Of a stretch of 64,000 nt of DNA, positions 28,012 to 36,988 are shown piece by piece. Position 1 is the first letter of the stretch, and each line of letters opens with the position of its first letter. The notes beneath the pieces were generated by a model. That model made no database searches, was not told where the DNA came from, and saw nothing but the letters and a program-made list of their open reading frames with translations. Made by a program: the position numbers and the translations under genes. Origin of the DNA: DASTQL01 sp035462375 (GTDB lineage: Bacteria > Actinomycetota > Actinomycetes > Jiangellales > Jiangellaceae); contig DATHUJ010000048.1 in NCBI GenBank assembly GCA_035462375.1, positions 1-64,000 of the forward strand. Reading direction: 5' to 3'.

Positions 28012-29211
28012 TCAGGGAGCGCGGACGATCCCGACGCCGCGGTCGGCGACGTCCCCACCGGGGGCGAGAGCGGTGATGTCGGCCGTCGCCAGGAGTTTGG
28101 CCAGCACCGTCCCGGCGGTCGACGGCAGGGGTGAGGCCAGGACCTCCTCCCACCACAGGCAGGCGACCCCGGCGACGTGCGGCGTGGCCATGCTGGTCCC
28201 GTTGAAGGAGACCAGGCCGCCCCCCGCCTTGGCCGAGAGCACTCCGACACCCGGCGCCGCGACGAGCGGGAAGGTGTTGGAGAACGGCGCCACGACGAGG
28301 CCCTCGGCGGACGTCCCGAGCGCTCCCACCGAGACCATGCCCTCGGCCGCGGCGGGCAGCGAGGCGCCGATCTCGTGGTCGGGGTTCACGTGACGCCGGC
28401 TCTCGTTGCCCGCGGCAGCGACGACCAGCGTGCCGCCCGTGAACGGCTCCTGGCTCTGCACGACCCCCATGACCGCGTCGAACATCCGCAGGTTGGCGCG
28501 GTAGGCCTCGAGGGCCGCCGACGTGGCGAGGTCGACGGGCCACCCACGGTCGGCCAACCGCTTGACCAGGCCGGGGAAGTCGAACCCCAGCGACATCGAG
28601 ACGACCCTCGCCCCCTGCTGGAGCGCCCAGAGCATGCCGCGGAAGAGCATGTCGGTGTCGCCGCTGCCGTCGTCGCCGAGGACCTTGCCGACCAGCGCCT
28701 GGTCCACCCCGCGGGCCACCCCGATGCGATGCCCGTCGACGTCCCGCCCGAAGACGGTGCCGGCGCAGTGTGAGCCGTGGCCCTGGACGTCGCCGTCGCC
28801 GTCACCCGAGAAGTCCTGCTGCACGAGGGTGACCCCGCTGAAGGCCGGGTGCGACGCGTCGATGCCGGTGTCGAGTACCGCGGGGAGCACCCCTGCTCCC
28901 GTACGGAGGCTGGAGTCGGCGCCGACGGCCGTGACGCCCCAGGCGGGCTGGCCCTCGGGGGGCTCCTCGCCCCCCTCGCCCTCCTCCAGCTCGACCGGCC
29001 GGATGAGCGCGGTAGGCATGACCGGCGCCACGGCGCGCACCTCCGGGTCGCGGACCAGGGTGCGGACGTCGTCGGGCCGCAGGTCCTCGACCTCCACCCG
29101 CGGCTCGCCGGGGCCCGCCGGGATCATCCCCTCGAGGCTCTCCAGGCCGCCCTCGAACGGACTGCTGGTGATGGGCCGGCTCAGGTCGCGCAGCACGACG
29201 TAGTCGGTCAT
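28012..29211 (-). CDS. Subtilisin-like S8-family serine protease without signal peptide
   Basis: A 399-residue protease. The catalytic triad is D114 (VLDTGIDASH), H145 (GHGSHCAGTVFG) and S340 (NGTSMATPHVAG), with an oxyanion Asn in AAAGNES. An N-terminal ~100-residue part (MTDYVVLRDLSRP...) resembles an I9-type prodomain or inhibitor region. No signal peptide or transmembrane helix is seen, so it is cytosolic or leaves by another route. The ATG at 29211 fits the family start. It is divergent from the PGM1-like ATP-grasp gene, with 138 bp between them. Confidence 0.9.
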   Translation of the reverse strand: MTDYVVLRDLSRPITSSPFEGGLESLEGMIPAGPGEPRVEVEDLRPDDVRTLVRDPEVRAVAPVMPTALIRPVELEEGEGGEEPPEGQPAWGVTAVGADSSLRTGAGVLPAVLDTGIDASHPAFSGVTLVQQDFSGDGDGDVQGHGSHCAGTVFGRDVDGHRIGVARGVDQALVGKVLGDDGSGDTDMLFRGMLWALQQGARVVSMSLGFDFPGLVKRLADRGWPVDLATSAALEAYRANLRMFDAVMGVVQSQEPFTGGTLVVAAAGNESRRHVNPDHEIGASLPAAAEGMVSVGALGTSAEGLVVAPFSNTFPLVAAPGVGVLSAKAGGGLVSFNGTSMATPHVAGVACLWWEEVLASPLPSTAGTVLAKLLATADITALAPGGDVADRGVGIVRAP

Positions 29212-29349
29212 GGGCGTGGTCCCCCTTCGACAGCTCCCGCGGCCCCTCGCCCCGGGTGTCCCCCGACTGTCGCCCAACGGGGCCGCCCCGCGCCAGTCCC
29301 CGCGCCGTCGACCTGGACCGGTGGGCCCGCCGGCCGGGACCATGGCGGC

Positions 29350-30813
29350 GTGGCACACGCCGTCGACCTCGGCTTCGAGGACCTCCAGGCCGCCCTGGGG
29401 CCGGCCCTGGCGGCCAACCGCCCCGGTTCGGGCACCGAGCACGTCGTGATCGCCCTGCCCTCCTACAGCCTCGGGGAGTCACTGCTGGCGCACTACGCCT
29501 CGCGGATCCCGGCCCTGGAGCACCGCTATCTGGTGGCCTTCCTCATGCTCCACCGCATCCCGACCTGCGAGCTCGTGTTCCTCGGTTGCCAGCCACCGGA
29601 CCCGGAGGTGCTCGAGCACTACCTCACCCTCATCCCGCCCGCACCCAGGGCGAGGGTCCGGTCCCGCTTCCGGGCGGTCACCGTGGCCGATCCATCGGGT
29701 CGCTCGATCGCGGCCAAGCTGCTCGACCAGCCGGGTCACCTCCGCGCGCTGCGTGGCATGGTCCGGGGGCGACCGGCCTTCATCGAGCCATGGAACGTCA
29801 CCCGGGACGAGGTCGAAGTGGCACTGCGCCTCCAGGTGCCGGTCAACGGCACCGCCCCGCACCTCTGGCCGTTGGGCTTCAAGAGCGCCGGACGCCGGCT
29901 CCTGGCGGCCGCGGAGGTGCCGGTGCCGCCCGGCCGGGAGGACGTCCGCGACCTGGAGGGGGTCGTGGCAGCGGTCGAGGCCGTCCGCGTCGCCGACCCG
30001 TCGACGGAGGGGGTGGTCGTCAAACTCGACGACAGTGGCGCCGGCGAGGGCAACTCGGTCGTCGACCTGCGCGCGGCTGGGGGCGAGCCGGTGGACGTGG
30101 CGGTCAAGGCGTGGGCACGGAGGCAGCCGGCGGCATACCTCCGGATGCTCTCCCGGGGCGGCGTCGTCGAGCAGCTCGTCACCGGTCGGGTCGTCACCAG
30201 CCCGAGCGTGCAGGTGGACGTGCGGCCAGGCGGTGAGGTCGAGGTGCTCTCCACGCACGAGCAGGTGCTCGACGGACACGTCTACACAGGGTGCAGGTTC
30301 CCCGCCGACCCCGCCTACGCCGCGGAGCTCGGTCGCCACGGCCACGCGGTCGGGCGGCGCCTCGCCGGGCACGGGGTGGTCGGACGGTTCAGCGTCGACT
30401 TCATGGCGGTGGAGGACCGGCCGGGGGCGTGGCGGCTGCTCGCCGTGGAGATCAACCTGCGCAAGGGCGGCACCACCCACCCGTACACCGTCCTGCGTAA
30501 CCTGCTCCCCGGCAGGTACGACGTCGGCCGCGGCTGCTGGGTCACGACCGGCGGCGGTGACCAGCGGGCGTACGTCGCCACCGACAACCTGGTCGACCCC
30601 GGTTGGGTGGGCCTGCCGCCCGCGGCGGTGATCGGAGCAGTGGACGAGGCCGGGCTCACCTACGACTACCGACGGGGCACCGGCGTGGTGCTGCACATGC
30701 TCTCGTGCCTCGCGATCGACGGGCGGCTCGGACTGACCGCGATCGGCCGGACCTCGGAGGAGGCCCTGGCGTTGTACGACGGCGCCGCGGCAGCCGTGTA
30801 CCGAGCGGCCTGA
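29350..30813 (+). CDS. PGM1-like ATP-grasp protein (peptide-ligase related)
   Basis: 487 residues. The N-terminal part (LPSYSLGESLLAHYASRIPA...CELVFLGCQPPDPEVLEHYLTLIP) and the ATP-grasp part VVKLDDSGAGEGNSV plus VGRFSVDFMAV and LLAVEINLRKGGTTHP resemble PGM1, the pheganomycin peptide ligase that joins an amino acid to a ribosomal peptide, and its many uncharacterised relatives. The metal-binding E-x-N-x-R is intact (EINLR), so it should be an active ATP-dependent carboxylate-amine ligase. No precursor peptide gene is seen nearby. It starts at GTG 29350, divergent from the S8 protease. Confidence 0.78.
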   Translation: MAHAVDLGFEDLQAALGPALAANRPGSGTEHVVIALPSYSLGESLLAHYASRIPALEHRYLVAFLMLHRIPTCELVFLGCQPPDPEVLEHYLTLIPPAPRARVRSRFRAVTVADPSGRSIAAKLLDQPGHLRALRGMVRGRPAFIEPWNVTRDEVEVALRLQVPVNGTAPHLWPLGFKSAGRRLLAAAEVPVPPGREDVRDLEGVVAAVEAVRVADPSTEGVVVKLDDSGAGEGNSVVDLRAAGGEPVDVAVKAWARRQPAAYLRMLSRGGVVEQLVTGRVVTSPSVQVDVRPGGEVEVLSTHEQVLDGHVYTGCRFPADPAYAAELGRHGHAVGRRLAGHGVVGRFSVDFMAVEDRPGAWRLLAVEINLRKGGTTHPYTVLRNLLPGRYDVGRGCWVTTGGGDQRAYVATDNLVDPGWVGLPPAAVIGAVDEAGLTYDYRRGTGVVLHMLSCLAIDGRLGLTAIGRTSEEALALYDGAAAAVYRAA

Positions 30814-30869
30814 GGCCGCCGACCCACCGGTCGCCGCCCGGCTCGCGGCCGGAGGTCGAGCGGCGCCGG

Positions 30870-32684
30870 TCAGTCGTCGCCGAGGTCGGAACGCCGCGGT
30901 GCGATGCGCTCCTGCGTGGGGGCGGCATCCGCGGCCTCGTCGAGCTCCACCTCCTCGACCCCCGATGGCCCGGCCTGGGCGGGCAGGTGCTTGAGGCCGT
31001 GCGTCCGGCGGGCCTCCCGCACCCCCTGGGAGATGCTGTGCCAGCGGTGGTCCTCGCCGAGCCGGGCCATCGTGCCGGAGCGGCGGAGGGTCTTGCGGAC
31101 CTCCCACATGACCCGCACCAGGTAGACGTCGATGCCCTTGGCGCGCAGCTGCGAGATCAGGGCCTCCAGCGTGTCCGCGCTCGTCGTGTCCATCTGGTTG
31201 GTGGCCTCGAGGTCGAGGATCAGGACACGGGTTCCCGGTGCCTGCTCCACCTTCTCCAGGACGGCGTCGTGGATGGGCGCCGCATTGACCCAGAAGAACG
31301 GGGCGTCCACGCGGAGGACCAGCACCGCGGGGAGGGTCGTGCGCTCGGGGTGGTCACGGACGCCGCCCCAAGCGGCCTTCTCGCCCGGCACCTTGCCCAT
31401 GACCTCGACGTCGACCCGGCTGGAGCGGTAGACCAGCCCGAGCACGGACTGCGCCACGGCGAGCAGCAGTCCGTTGAGCGGGCCGAAGGCGAGCACACCG
31501 ACCGCCGCCACGAGAGCCGCCACGATGTCGTTGCGGCGGACCTTGGCGTAGCGGCGCAGTGCGGTGAAATCCATCAGCCGCCACACCGCGTTGACCACGA
31601 TCGCGCTCAGCACCGCCCTCGGCAGGCTGGACAGCAGCGGTGCGATCGAGACGATGACGACGACCGAGGCCCCCGCCGCGGCCAGCCCGGCCACCTGCGT
31701 GCGGCAACGGGCGTCCACCGCGGCGGCGGTCTTGGAGAGGCTGCCCGCCACGCCGATGCCTCCGAAGAGGCCCGAGGCCACGTTCGCCGCACCCGAAGCC
31801 AGGAGCTCCTGGTCGGCGTCGACGCGGTACCCACCCTTGACGGCGAAGAGCCGGGCGGCACTGAGGCCCTCGGCCAGGCCGACGAAGGCGAGGGCGGCAC
31901 CGGCCCCGAGCAGGGCCCCGGCCTCGGCGAGCGGCACGGCCGGCAGCGCCGGCGCCGGCAGCCCGCCGGGCACGGGGCCCACGACGGCCACCCCGCGGCC
32001 GGCAAGATCGAGGAGTCGGGATGCCGCCAGGGCTGTGACCAGCACGAGGAACCCCCACGGCACAGCCGGTGCCACCCGCCGCCCGCCGAAGAGCACGACG
32101 AGGGCCACGACCGAGATGGCGACGGTGAGCGGCTGGACGTCGCCGGCGCTGCCTCCCAGGGCGGTGACCCGCTCCACCACCTGACCCGCCGGGACGGGAA
32201 CGCCGAGCAGGTGGGGGATCTCGGCCAGCACGACCAGGATGGTCAGGCCGAGGACGAAGCCGGTGACGATGGGCTTGGACAGGAACTCGGCGACCCAGCC
32301 GATGCGCATAGCCCCGGCGACGACGAGCACGATGCCGGCTCCGATCGCCATGGCGGCGGTGTAGGCGGCGGCCTCGGCCGTCCCGGCGACGCCGAAGGAC
32401 GCGAGCAGCGAGCCGGAGAGGACGGCGACCGTGGAGACCGGGCCGACGACGAGCTCGCGCGAGGACCCGAGGACCGCGTAGACGAGCAGGGCCACCGGGA
32501 CGGCGTAGAGGCCCACCTGGACCGGTGCCCCGGCCAGCGCCGCGTAGCCGAGCGCCTGGGGCACGGCGAGGGCCGCGATCACCGCGCCGGCGACCAGGTC
32601 GCCGCGCAGCCAGCGCCGCTCGTACCGCGGCAGCCAGGTCAGGATCGGGAGGCGTCGTCCCCAACGCCCCTCGGTCCGCCGCAC
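30870..32684 (-). CDS. SulP-family anion transporter with STAS domain (second copy)
   Basis: A 604-residue permease with the SulP features RYERRWLRGDLVAGAVIAAL, ALGYAALAGAPVQVGLYAVP and GSSRELVVGPVSTVAVL, and VKGGYRVDADQELLASG. The STAS domain (residues ~450-560) has LILDLEATNQMDTTSADTLEAL. It is clearly diverged from the copy at 2.1-3.9 kb, so not a recent duplication. The gene starts next to the second array of 53-bp repeats, and the likely promoter region contains them. Confidence 0.9.
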   Translation of the reverse strand: MRRTEGRWGRRLPILTWLPRYERRWLRGDLVAGAVIAALAVPQALGYAALAGAPVQVGLYAVPVALLVYAVLGSSRELVVGPVSTVAVLSGSLLASFGVAGTAEAAAYTAAMAIGAGIVLVVAGAMRIGWVAEFLSKPIVTGFVLGLTILVVLAEIPHLLGVPVPAGQVVERVTALGGSAGDVQPLTVAISVVALVVLFGGRRVAPAVPWGFLVLVTALAASRLLDLAGRGVAVVGPVPGGLPAPALPAVPLAEAGALLGAGAALAFVGLAEGLSAARLFAVKGGYRVDADQELLASGAANVASGLFGGIGVAGSLSKTAAAVDARCRTQVAGLAAAGASVVVIVSIAPLLSSLPRAVLSAIVVNAVWRLMDFTALRRYAKVRRNDIVAALVAAVGVLAFGPLNGLLLAVAQSVLGLVYRSSRVDVEVMGKVPGEKAAWGGVRDHPERTTLPAVLVLRVDAPFFWVNAAPIHDAVLEKVEQAPGTRVLILDLEATNQMDTTSADTLEALISQLRAKGIDVYLVRVMWEVRKTLRRSGTMARLGEDHRWHSISQGVREARRTHGLKHLPAQAGPSGVEEVELDEAADAAPTQERIAPRRSDLGDD

Positions 32685-32763
32685 CCCTGCCAGGCTAGCC
32701 GTGAGTGCGCGGCAGCGGTGGTGCTCGTCCCGCCTGGGTGCCGAGGGCCCCGGGCGAGTGGGT

Positions 32764-32816
32764 GATCATCGTGGGTCGGAGATCGCGCGCGGCGGCACCG
32801 GGGCCACACGGTGATC
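32764..32816. repeat. 53-bp inverted-end repeat, cluster 2 unit D
   Basis: Ends GATCATCGTG and CACGGTGATC, with one mismatch in the left arm against the other units. The core is different from cluster 1 but keeps a central G+C-rich stretch. Confidence 0.88.
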
Positions 32817-32846
32817 TCCAGCGACCCGCCGGCGCACCCGGTACCT

Positions 32847-32899
32847 GATCACCGTGGGTCTTGGGTCCCGCCGACCGCCACCGGGACCGCACGGTGATC
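32847..32899. repeat. 53-bp inverted-end repeat, cluster 2 unit E
   Basis: Perfect GATCACCGTG and CACGGTGATC ends; the core shares GTCCCGCC and CGCCACCGGGACC-like blocks with unit F. The spacer from unit D is 30 bp. Confidence 0.9.
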
Positions 32900-32928
32900 T
32901 ACATCCCCGAGGCGCCCGTCCGGCCCAA

Positions 32929-32981
32929 GATCACTGTGGGGCGCCGGTCCCGCCAAACGCCACCCGGGCCTCACCGTGATC
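32929..32981. repeat. 53-bp inverted-end repeat, cluster 2 unit F
   Basis: Ends GATCACTGTG and CACCGTGATC. Its right arm ends 7 bp before the -10 box of the glycosyltransferase gene, so it covers the -35 region of that promoter. Confidence 0.88.
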
Positions 32982-32988
32982 ACGGTCC

Positions 32989-32994
32989 TAGGCT
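32989..32994 (+). promoter_or_regulatory. -10 box of leaderless promoter for the glycosyltransferase
   Basis: TAGGCT, 6 nt before the GTG at 33001. The -35 region would fall inside repeat unit F, which could make the promoter sensitive to whatever acts on the repeats. Confidence 0.5.
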
Positions 32995-33000
32995 GGCGCG

Positions 33001-34311
33001 GTGCGCATCCTCATCTGGCACGGCTACCTGCTGGGCGGGACCGGCTCCAACGTCTACACCAGGGCCCTCGCCCGGGCCTGGAGCAAGGCGGGGCACGAGG
33101 TCGTCGTGCTCTGCCAGGAGCCGCACCCGGAGCGCTACGACCTCGGCGGCGCCACGGTGGTGCGCCCGCGGCTCGACGGTCCGCTGCCCGTCTTCGTGCT
33201 CGACCGCTATGCCGACGCCGAGCCCCAGCTGCTCGCCGAGATGACGCCTGCCGACCGGGACCTCTTCGTCGAGCAGAACGCCCAGGCCGTGCGGGCGCTC
33301 GGGCCGGCCGACCTGCTGCTCGCCAACCACGTCCTGCTGGGCGGCCCGGTGGCAGCCGCATCGGGGATGCCCCACGTCGTCAAGGCGCACGGCTCCGAGC
33401 TGGAGTTCACGATGCGGGGACGACCGGATCTCTGCGCCTGGGCGCGGGAGTCCCTCGCCGGCGCCGGCGCCGTGCTGGCGGGTTCCGAGCACGTGGCCGG
33501 CGTCCTGGAGGAGCTGGTGTCGCCACCGGCCGGATCGGTGCACGTCGTCCCGCCTGGGGTCGACGTCGACGAGCTGCGGCCCCGGGACCGGGAGTCCGCG
33601 CTCGCCGGCCTGTTGGTCGAGTGCGAGCACGACCCGCCCAATCCCCCCGACACCCACGACGAACGACGCCCCGACGACGGCAACGGCAGGCGGCTGGCGG
33701 CCTTCCTCGCCGGGGATCGCAAGACCGTCGTCTACGTCGGCAAGCTCAGCGACGAGAAGGGCGTGGCCCTGCTGCTCGAGGCGCTGCACCAGGTCGACGC
33801 CCGAGCAGTGGTCATCGGCTTCGGTCCGGCCAGGGCGGACCTGCAGGCGATCGCGGGGCCGGACGTGCTCTTCACCGGACCGCTGGAGCACCGGCACCTG
33901 GCCCACCTGTGGCCGCTCGCAGACGTCAGCGTCACCCCGTCCGTCTTTCCGGAGGCCTTCGGGATGGTGGCGGCCGAGGCGGCCGCCTGCGGCTCTCCAC
34001 CGCTGGTGGCCCGGCACTCGGGCCTCGCGGAGGTCGCCGCCGGGCTGGAGGCGCAGTACCCCGAGCAGATGCGGGGCCTGGCCGGCTTCGAGCGAGGCGA
34101 CGCCGACGACCTCGCGGCCAAGCTGAACACGCTGCTCGCGCTGGGACCGGACGACTGGCAGACCCTCTCGACCGGCGCCCGGCACGCGGCGGAACGGCTG
34201 TGGAGCTGGGAGCGCGTTGCCACCGGCATCCTAGACCTCGGGACAGGCGGCGGGCGGGCCCGGGGTGGGCGTGACGAGGTGGTCACGACGGGACAACCCG
34301 CGACGAGTTGA
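33001..34311 (+). CDS. Glycosyltransferase family 4 protein
   Basis: A 436-residue GT-B glycosyltransferase. The N-terminal half starts MRILIWHGYLLGGTGSNVYTRALARAW (a GGtxxxv donor-side loop), and the C-terminal half has VVYVGKLSDEKGVALLLEAL and PEAFGMVAAEAAACGSPPLV, with the E-x7-E nucleotide-sugar motif. A 40-residue loop rich in P, D and R (around residues 205-240) interrupts the domain boundary. Substrate and product are unknown; nearby genes give no clue. The GTG at 33001 has TAGGCT 6 nt upstream. Confidence 0.9.
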   Translation: MRILIWHGYLLGGTGSNVYTRALARAWSKAGHEVVVLCQEPHPERYDLGGATVVRPRLDGPLPVFVLDRYADAEPQLLAEMTPADRDLFVEQNAQAVRALGPADLLLANHVLLGGPVAAASGMPHVVKAHGSELEFTMRGRPDLCAWARESLAGAGAVLAGSEHVAGVLEELVSPPAGSVHVVPPGVDVDELRPRDRESALAGLLVECEHDPPNPPDTHDERRPDDGNGRRLAAFLAGDRKTVVYVGKLSDEKGVALLLEALHQVDARAVVIGFGPARADLQAIAGPDVLFTGPLEHRHLAHLWPLADVSVTPSVFPEAFGMVAAEAAACGSPPLVARHSGLAEVAAGLEAQYPEQMRGLAGFERGDADDLAAKLNTLLALGPDDWQTLSTGARHAAERLWSWERVATGILDLGTGGGRARGGRDEVVTTGQPATS

Positions 34312-34334
34312 CCGAACGCTCCACCACCCCGCGT

Positions 34335-35561
34335 TCACGCCAGCCCCAGCGCCCCTGCCTCCTCCTCGAGCTCCTCCCGTACGTCCGGGTGGGCCGCCCG
34401 GTCGATCAGGTGGCGCGCCTGCGCCTGCTGCGTGTGACCCCAGATCGGCGCCACCCCCTGCTCGGTCACCACCGCGCTGTGCTGGAAGGACGTGACCGGC
34501 TCGTCCACCAGCGGGACGATGGTGGAGCAGTCCGCCTTGGGGTGCCAGGACCGCAGGGCGATGAGTGCCTGCCCGCCGGGCGAGTGCAGCGCCCCGACGA
34601 TGAAGTCGGTCTGCCCACCGAAGCCGGAGTAGATCCGGGTGGCGATCCGCGAGGCATTGGCCTGGGCGAAGAGGTCGACCTGGAGAGCGCTGTTCACCGA
34701 CGTCATGCCGCGCTGGCGGGCGATGGACCCGGGGTCGTTGGTCTTCTCGGTGCGCAGCACCCGTACGCGCGGGTTGTGGTCCACCCACGCGTAGAGCTCC
34801 GGCGACCCGAGGAGGAAGGACGACGTGATGACGGCGTCCGGGTCGAGGGACCCGGCCCGGTCGAGCGCGAGCACCCCGTCGCTGAACATCTCCGACCACA
34901 CCCGCAGCCCGCGCCGTACGGAGAGGGCCTGGAGGGTGGCGTCGGGCACCGAACCGATCCCCAGCTGTAGCGTGGCACCGTCGGAGACCAGGGAGGCCAC
35001 CCGCTCGCCGATCCCCCGGGCGACGTCGTCGAGCGGGAGGGGCGGCGCGGCCGAGAGCGGCTCGTCGACCTCGATGCCGAAGTCGATCGACTCGAGCGGG
35101 AGCTGCCCGTCACCGTAGGTGTAGGGCATCCGCCGGTTGAGCTGAGCGACGACCACGCCGCCACGGGCACGCGCCGCCTCGACGGCCGCGGGGAGGACGT
35201 TGACCTCCGTCCCGAGCGAGACGGTGCCGTGCTCCGGCAGGGAAGTGTGGAGCAGCACGACGTCGGGGGCCAGCGTGGTGGTGAAGAGCAGCGGGGCGAG
35301 CGACAGCCGAGAGGGGACGTATGCCAGGTTCGGGCGGCCCCGCATACCCGGGCCGACGAACGACGTCTCCAGCACCACCCCCTCGCGGGTGGGGATCCCC
35401 GGCTGGGCGTTGAGCATGCACAGGCTGAACTCCGGCACCTCGTGGTCGAGGACGTCGATCAGCACCAGCGGGGCGGCGAAGTTCCCGGTGGCCACGGCAC
35501 GCGGTCGGGCCGGGAGCGCCCGGAGCACAGCACCCAGAGCCTCGGGGGTCACGGTCCTCAT
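34335..35561 (-). CDS. Acetyl-CoA hydrolase/4-hydroxybutyrate CoA-transferase-type protein
   Basis: A 408-residue class I CoA-transferase. Two related halves are visible; NLAYVPSRLSLAPLLF and GIGSVPDATLQAL hold the oxyanion loops, and SEMFSDGVLALDRAG contains the candidate catalytic Glu. YSGFGGQTDFIVGALHSPGG is the CoA-binding region. It would move CoA between acids such as acetate, succinate or 4-hydroxybutyrate. It starts at ATG 35561, and convergently faces the glycosyltransferase gene with a 23-bp gap. Confidence 0.88.
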   Translation of the reverse strand: MRTVTPEALGAVLRALPARPRAVATGNFAAPLVLIDVLDHEVPEFSLCMLNAQPGIPTREGVVLETSFVGPGMRGRPNLAYVPSRLSLAPLLFTTTLAPDVVLLHTSLPEHGTVSLGTEVNVLPAAVEAARARGGVVVAQLNRRMPYTYGDGQLPLESIDFGIEVDEPLSAAPPLPLDDVARGIGERVASLVSDGATLQLGIGSVPDATLQALSVRRGLRVWSEMFSDGVLALDRAGSLDPDAVITSSFLLGSPELYAWVDHNPRVRVLRTEKTNDPGSIARQRGMTSVNSALQVDLFAQANASRIATRIYSGFGGQTDFIVGALHSPGGQALIALRSWHPKADCSTIVPLVDEPVTSFQHSAVVTEQGVAPIWGHTQQAQARHLIDRAAHPDVREELEEEAGALGLA

Positions 35562-35711
35562 GGCCGCCCATGGTGCTGCATCGAACCCGGCCGTCGGGTG
35601 AGCATCTCCTCGCCGGATCATCACGACACGCCACGGAGGCGGGGCATCGAGCCCGCGTTGCGTGAACACCCGGCGCATGGATGTCGGGGCGTGAGTGTCG
35701 GGGCCGGGACC

Positions 35712-35717
35712 TACCGT
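35712..35717 (+). promoter_or_regulatory. -10 box of leaderless promoter for the winged-helix gene
   Basis: TACCGT, 7 nt before the GTG at 35725. Confidence 0.5.
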
Positions 35718-35724
35718 GGGTGCC

Positions 35725-36855
35725 GTGCCGGAGCTGAACCCCGCGCAGGCGCTGGCCCTGCGGATGCGCAGCCTGCTGCTGGCCGGGTCGCCCGGTTCCG
35801 CAGACGCCGCGCGCCCTGGCGACGTCGCCGGCATCGTCACGTGGTTCGGCGCGATGCAGGCGCAGGACCTCAACAGCGTGCTGTGGTCGCTCGGGGCGCG
35901 GCTGCCGGGCGCGTCGGTGGGCGACGTCGAGACTGCCCTGGAGCGCCGCGAGGCTCTGCGCACCTGGCCGATGCGCGGCACCGTGCACCTGGTCCCGCCC
36001 CGGGACGCGCGCTGGATGCTGGAGGTGATGGGCGTCCGCGCCCTTGCCGGGGCTGCCTCCCGCCGGGACTCCCTGGGGCTCAGCGACGTCGTGGCCGACC
36101 GGGCGGTCGACGTCCTCGCCGAGGCCCTGGCGGGAGGGAAGCGCCTGACCCGGGCCCAGTGCCTCGTGGCTCTCGAGGAGGCGGGCATCTCCGTCACCGG
36201 GCAGCGCGGCTACCACCTGCTCTGGTATGCGAGCCAGCGGGGCGTCACGTGCATCGCACCCAACATCGGCAAGGAGCAGACGTTCGTGCTGCTCGACGAG
36301 TGGGTGCCCGAGGGCCACCACCGGCCGGACCGCGACGAGGCGCTGGCGACCATCGCCGTGCGGTACTTCCGCAGCCACGGCCCGGCACCCCGTCAGGACT
36401 TCGCGGGCTGGACCGGGCTCCCGGCCACCGACGCCAAGCGGGGGATCGCCGCGGCCGGTGACCGCCTCGCGACCGTCCACGTCGACGGTCGCGAGATGGC
36501 AGTCGACCCCGCCGTGCTGGACGCCGGTCCCGCGCCGACGGCGGAAACCGAGGAGGTCGTGCTCGCCCTCCCGGGGTTCGACGAGTACCTCCTGGGCTTC
36601 AAGGACCGCTCCCTGATGCTCGATCCCGAGCACAAGCAGGCGATCATCCCCGGCGGCAACGGCGTCTTCCAGGCGACGATCGTGCGCGGCGGCCGGGTCG
36701 TCGCCACCTGGAAGCGGTCGGTCTCCCGCTCCCGCACCGTGGTGTCGGTGCTCCCGCTCGTGACCCTCCGGGCCGGAGAGCGCCGGCGGGTCGAACAGGC
36801 GCTGGGGGCCTACGCCCACTTCACCGGACGCCCCGTCGAGGTCCGCTGGCCCTGA
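35725..36855 (+). CDS. Winged-helix DNA-binding protein, AlkZ/YcaQ-like family
   Basis: A 376-residue member of the HTH_42/DUF1006 family, related to the interstrand-crosslink glycosylases AlkZ and YcaQ. Typical features are FGAMQAQDLNSVLWSLGARL (the Q-x-Q catalytic region of AlkZ-like proteins, here QAQD), LRTWPMRGTVHLVPPRDARWML and FAGWTGLPATDAKRGI. It is expected to bind damaged DNA, but whether it is a glycosylase is inferred from family only. The GTG at 35725 is preceded by TACCGT. Divergent from the CoA-transferase. Confidence 0.85.
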   Translation: MPELNPAQALALRMRSLLLAGSPGSADAARPGDVAGIVTWFGAMQAQDLNSVLWSLGARLPGASVGDVETALERREALRTWPMRGTVHLVPPRDARWMLEVMGVRALAGAASRRDSLGLSDVVADRAVDVLAEALAGGKRLTRAQCLVALEEAGISVTGQRGYHLLWYASQRGVTCIAPNIGKEQTFVLLDEWVPEGHHRPDRDEALATIAVRYFRSHGPAPRQDFAGWTGLPATDAKRGIAAAGDRLATVHVDGREMAVDPAVLDAGPAPTAETEEVVLALPGFDEYLLGFKDRSLMLDPEHKQAIIPGGNGVFQATIVRGGRVVATWKRSVSRSRTVVSVLPLVTLRAGERRRVEQALGAYAHFTGRPVEVRWP

Positions 36856-36988
36856 CGGGACGGGTCCGCCTCCGGAGCACGTATCACGCCGGCGAGCCGA
36901 CCCCTCATCCCAGGTGACCGCCATGTCCCGCACGGTCCGGCGACCGTGACAGCCACGGCGGCGATACCGTTCCGAGGAGGGGGACGAC

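Noticed and set aside
24908..28393. Long plus-strand open frame across mrpC-mrpA
   Set aside because: It is the antisense shadow of the Mrp operon and reads as low-complexity Asp/Gln/Arg/Gly sequence with no domain.
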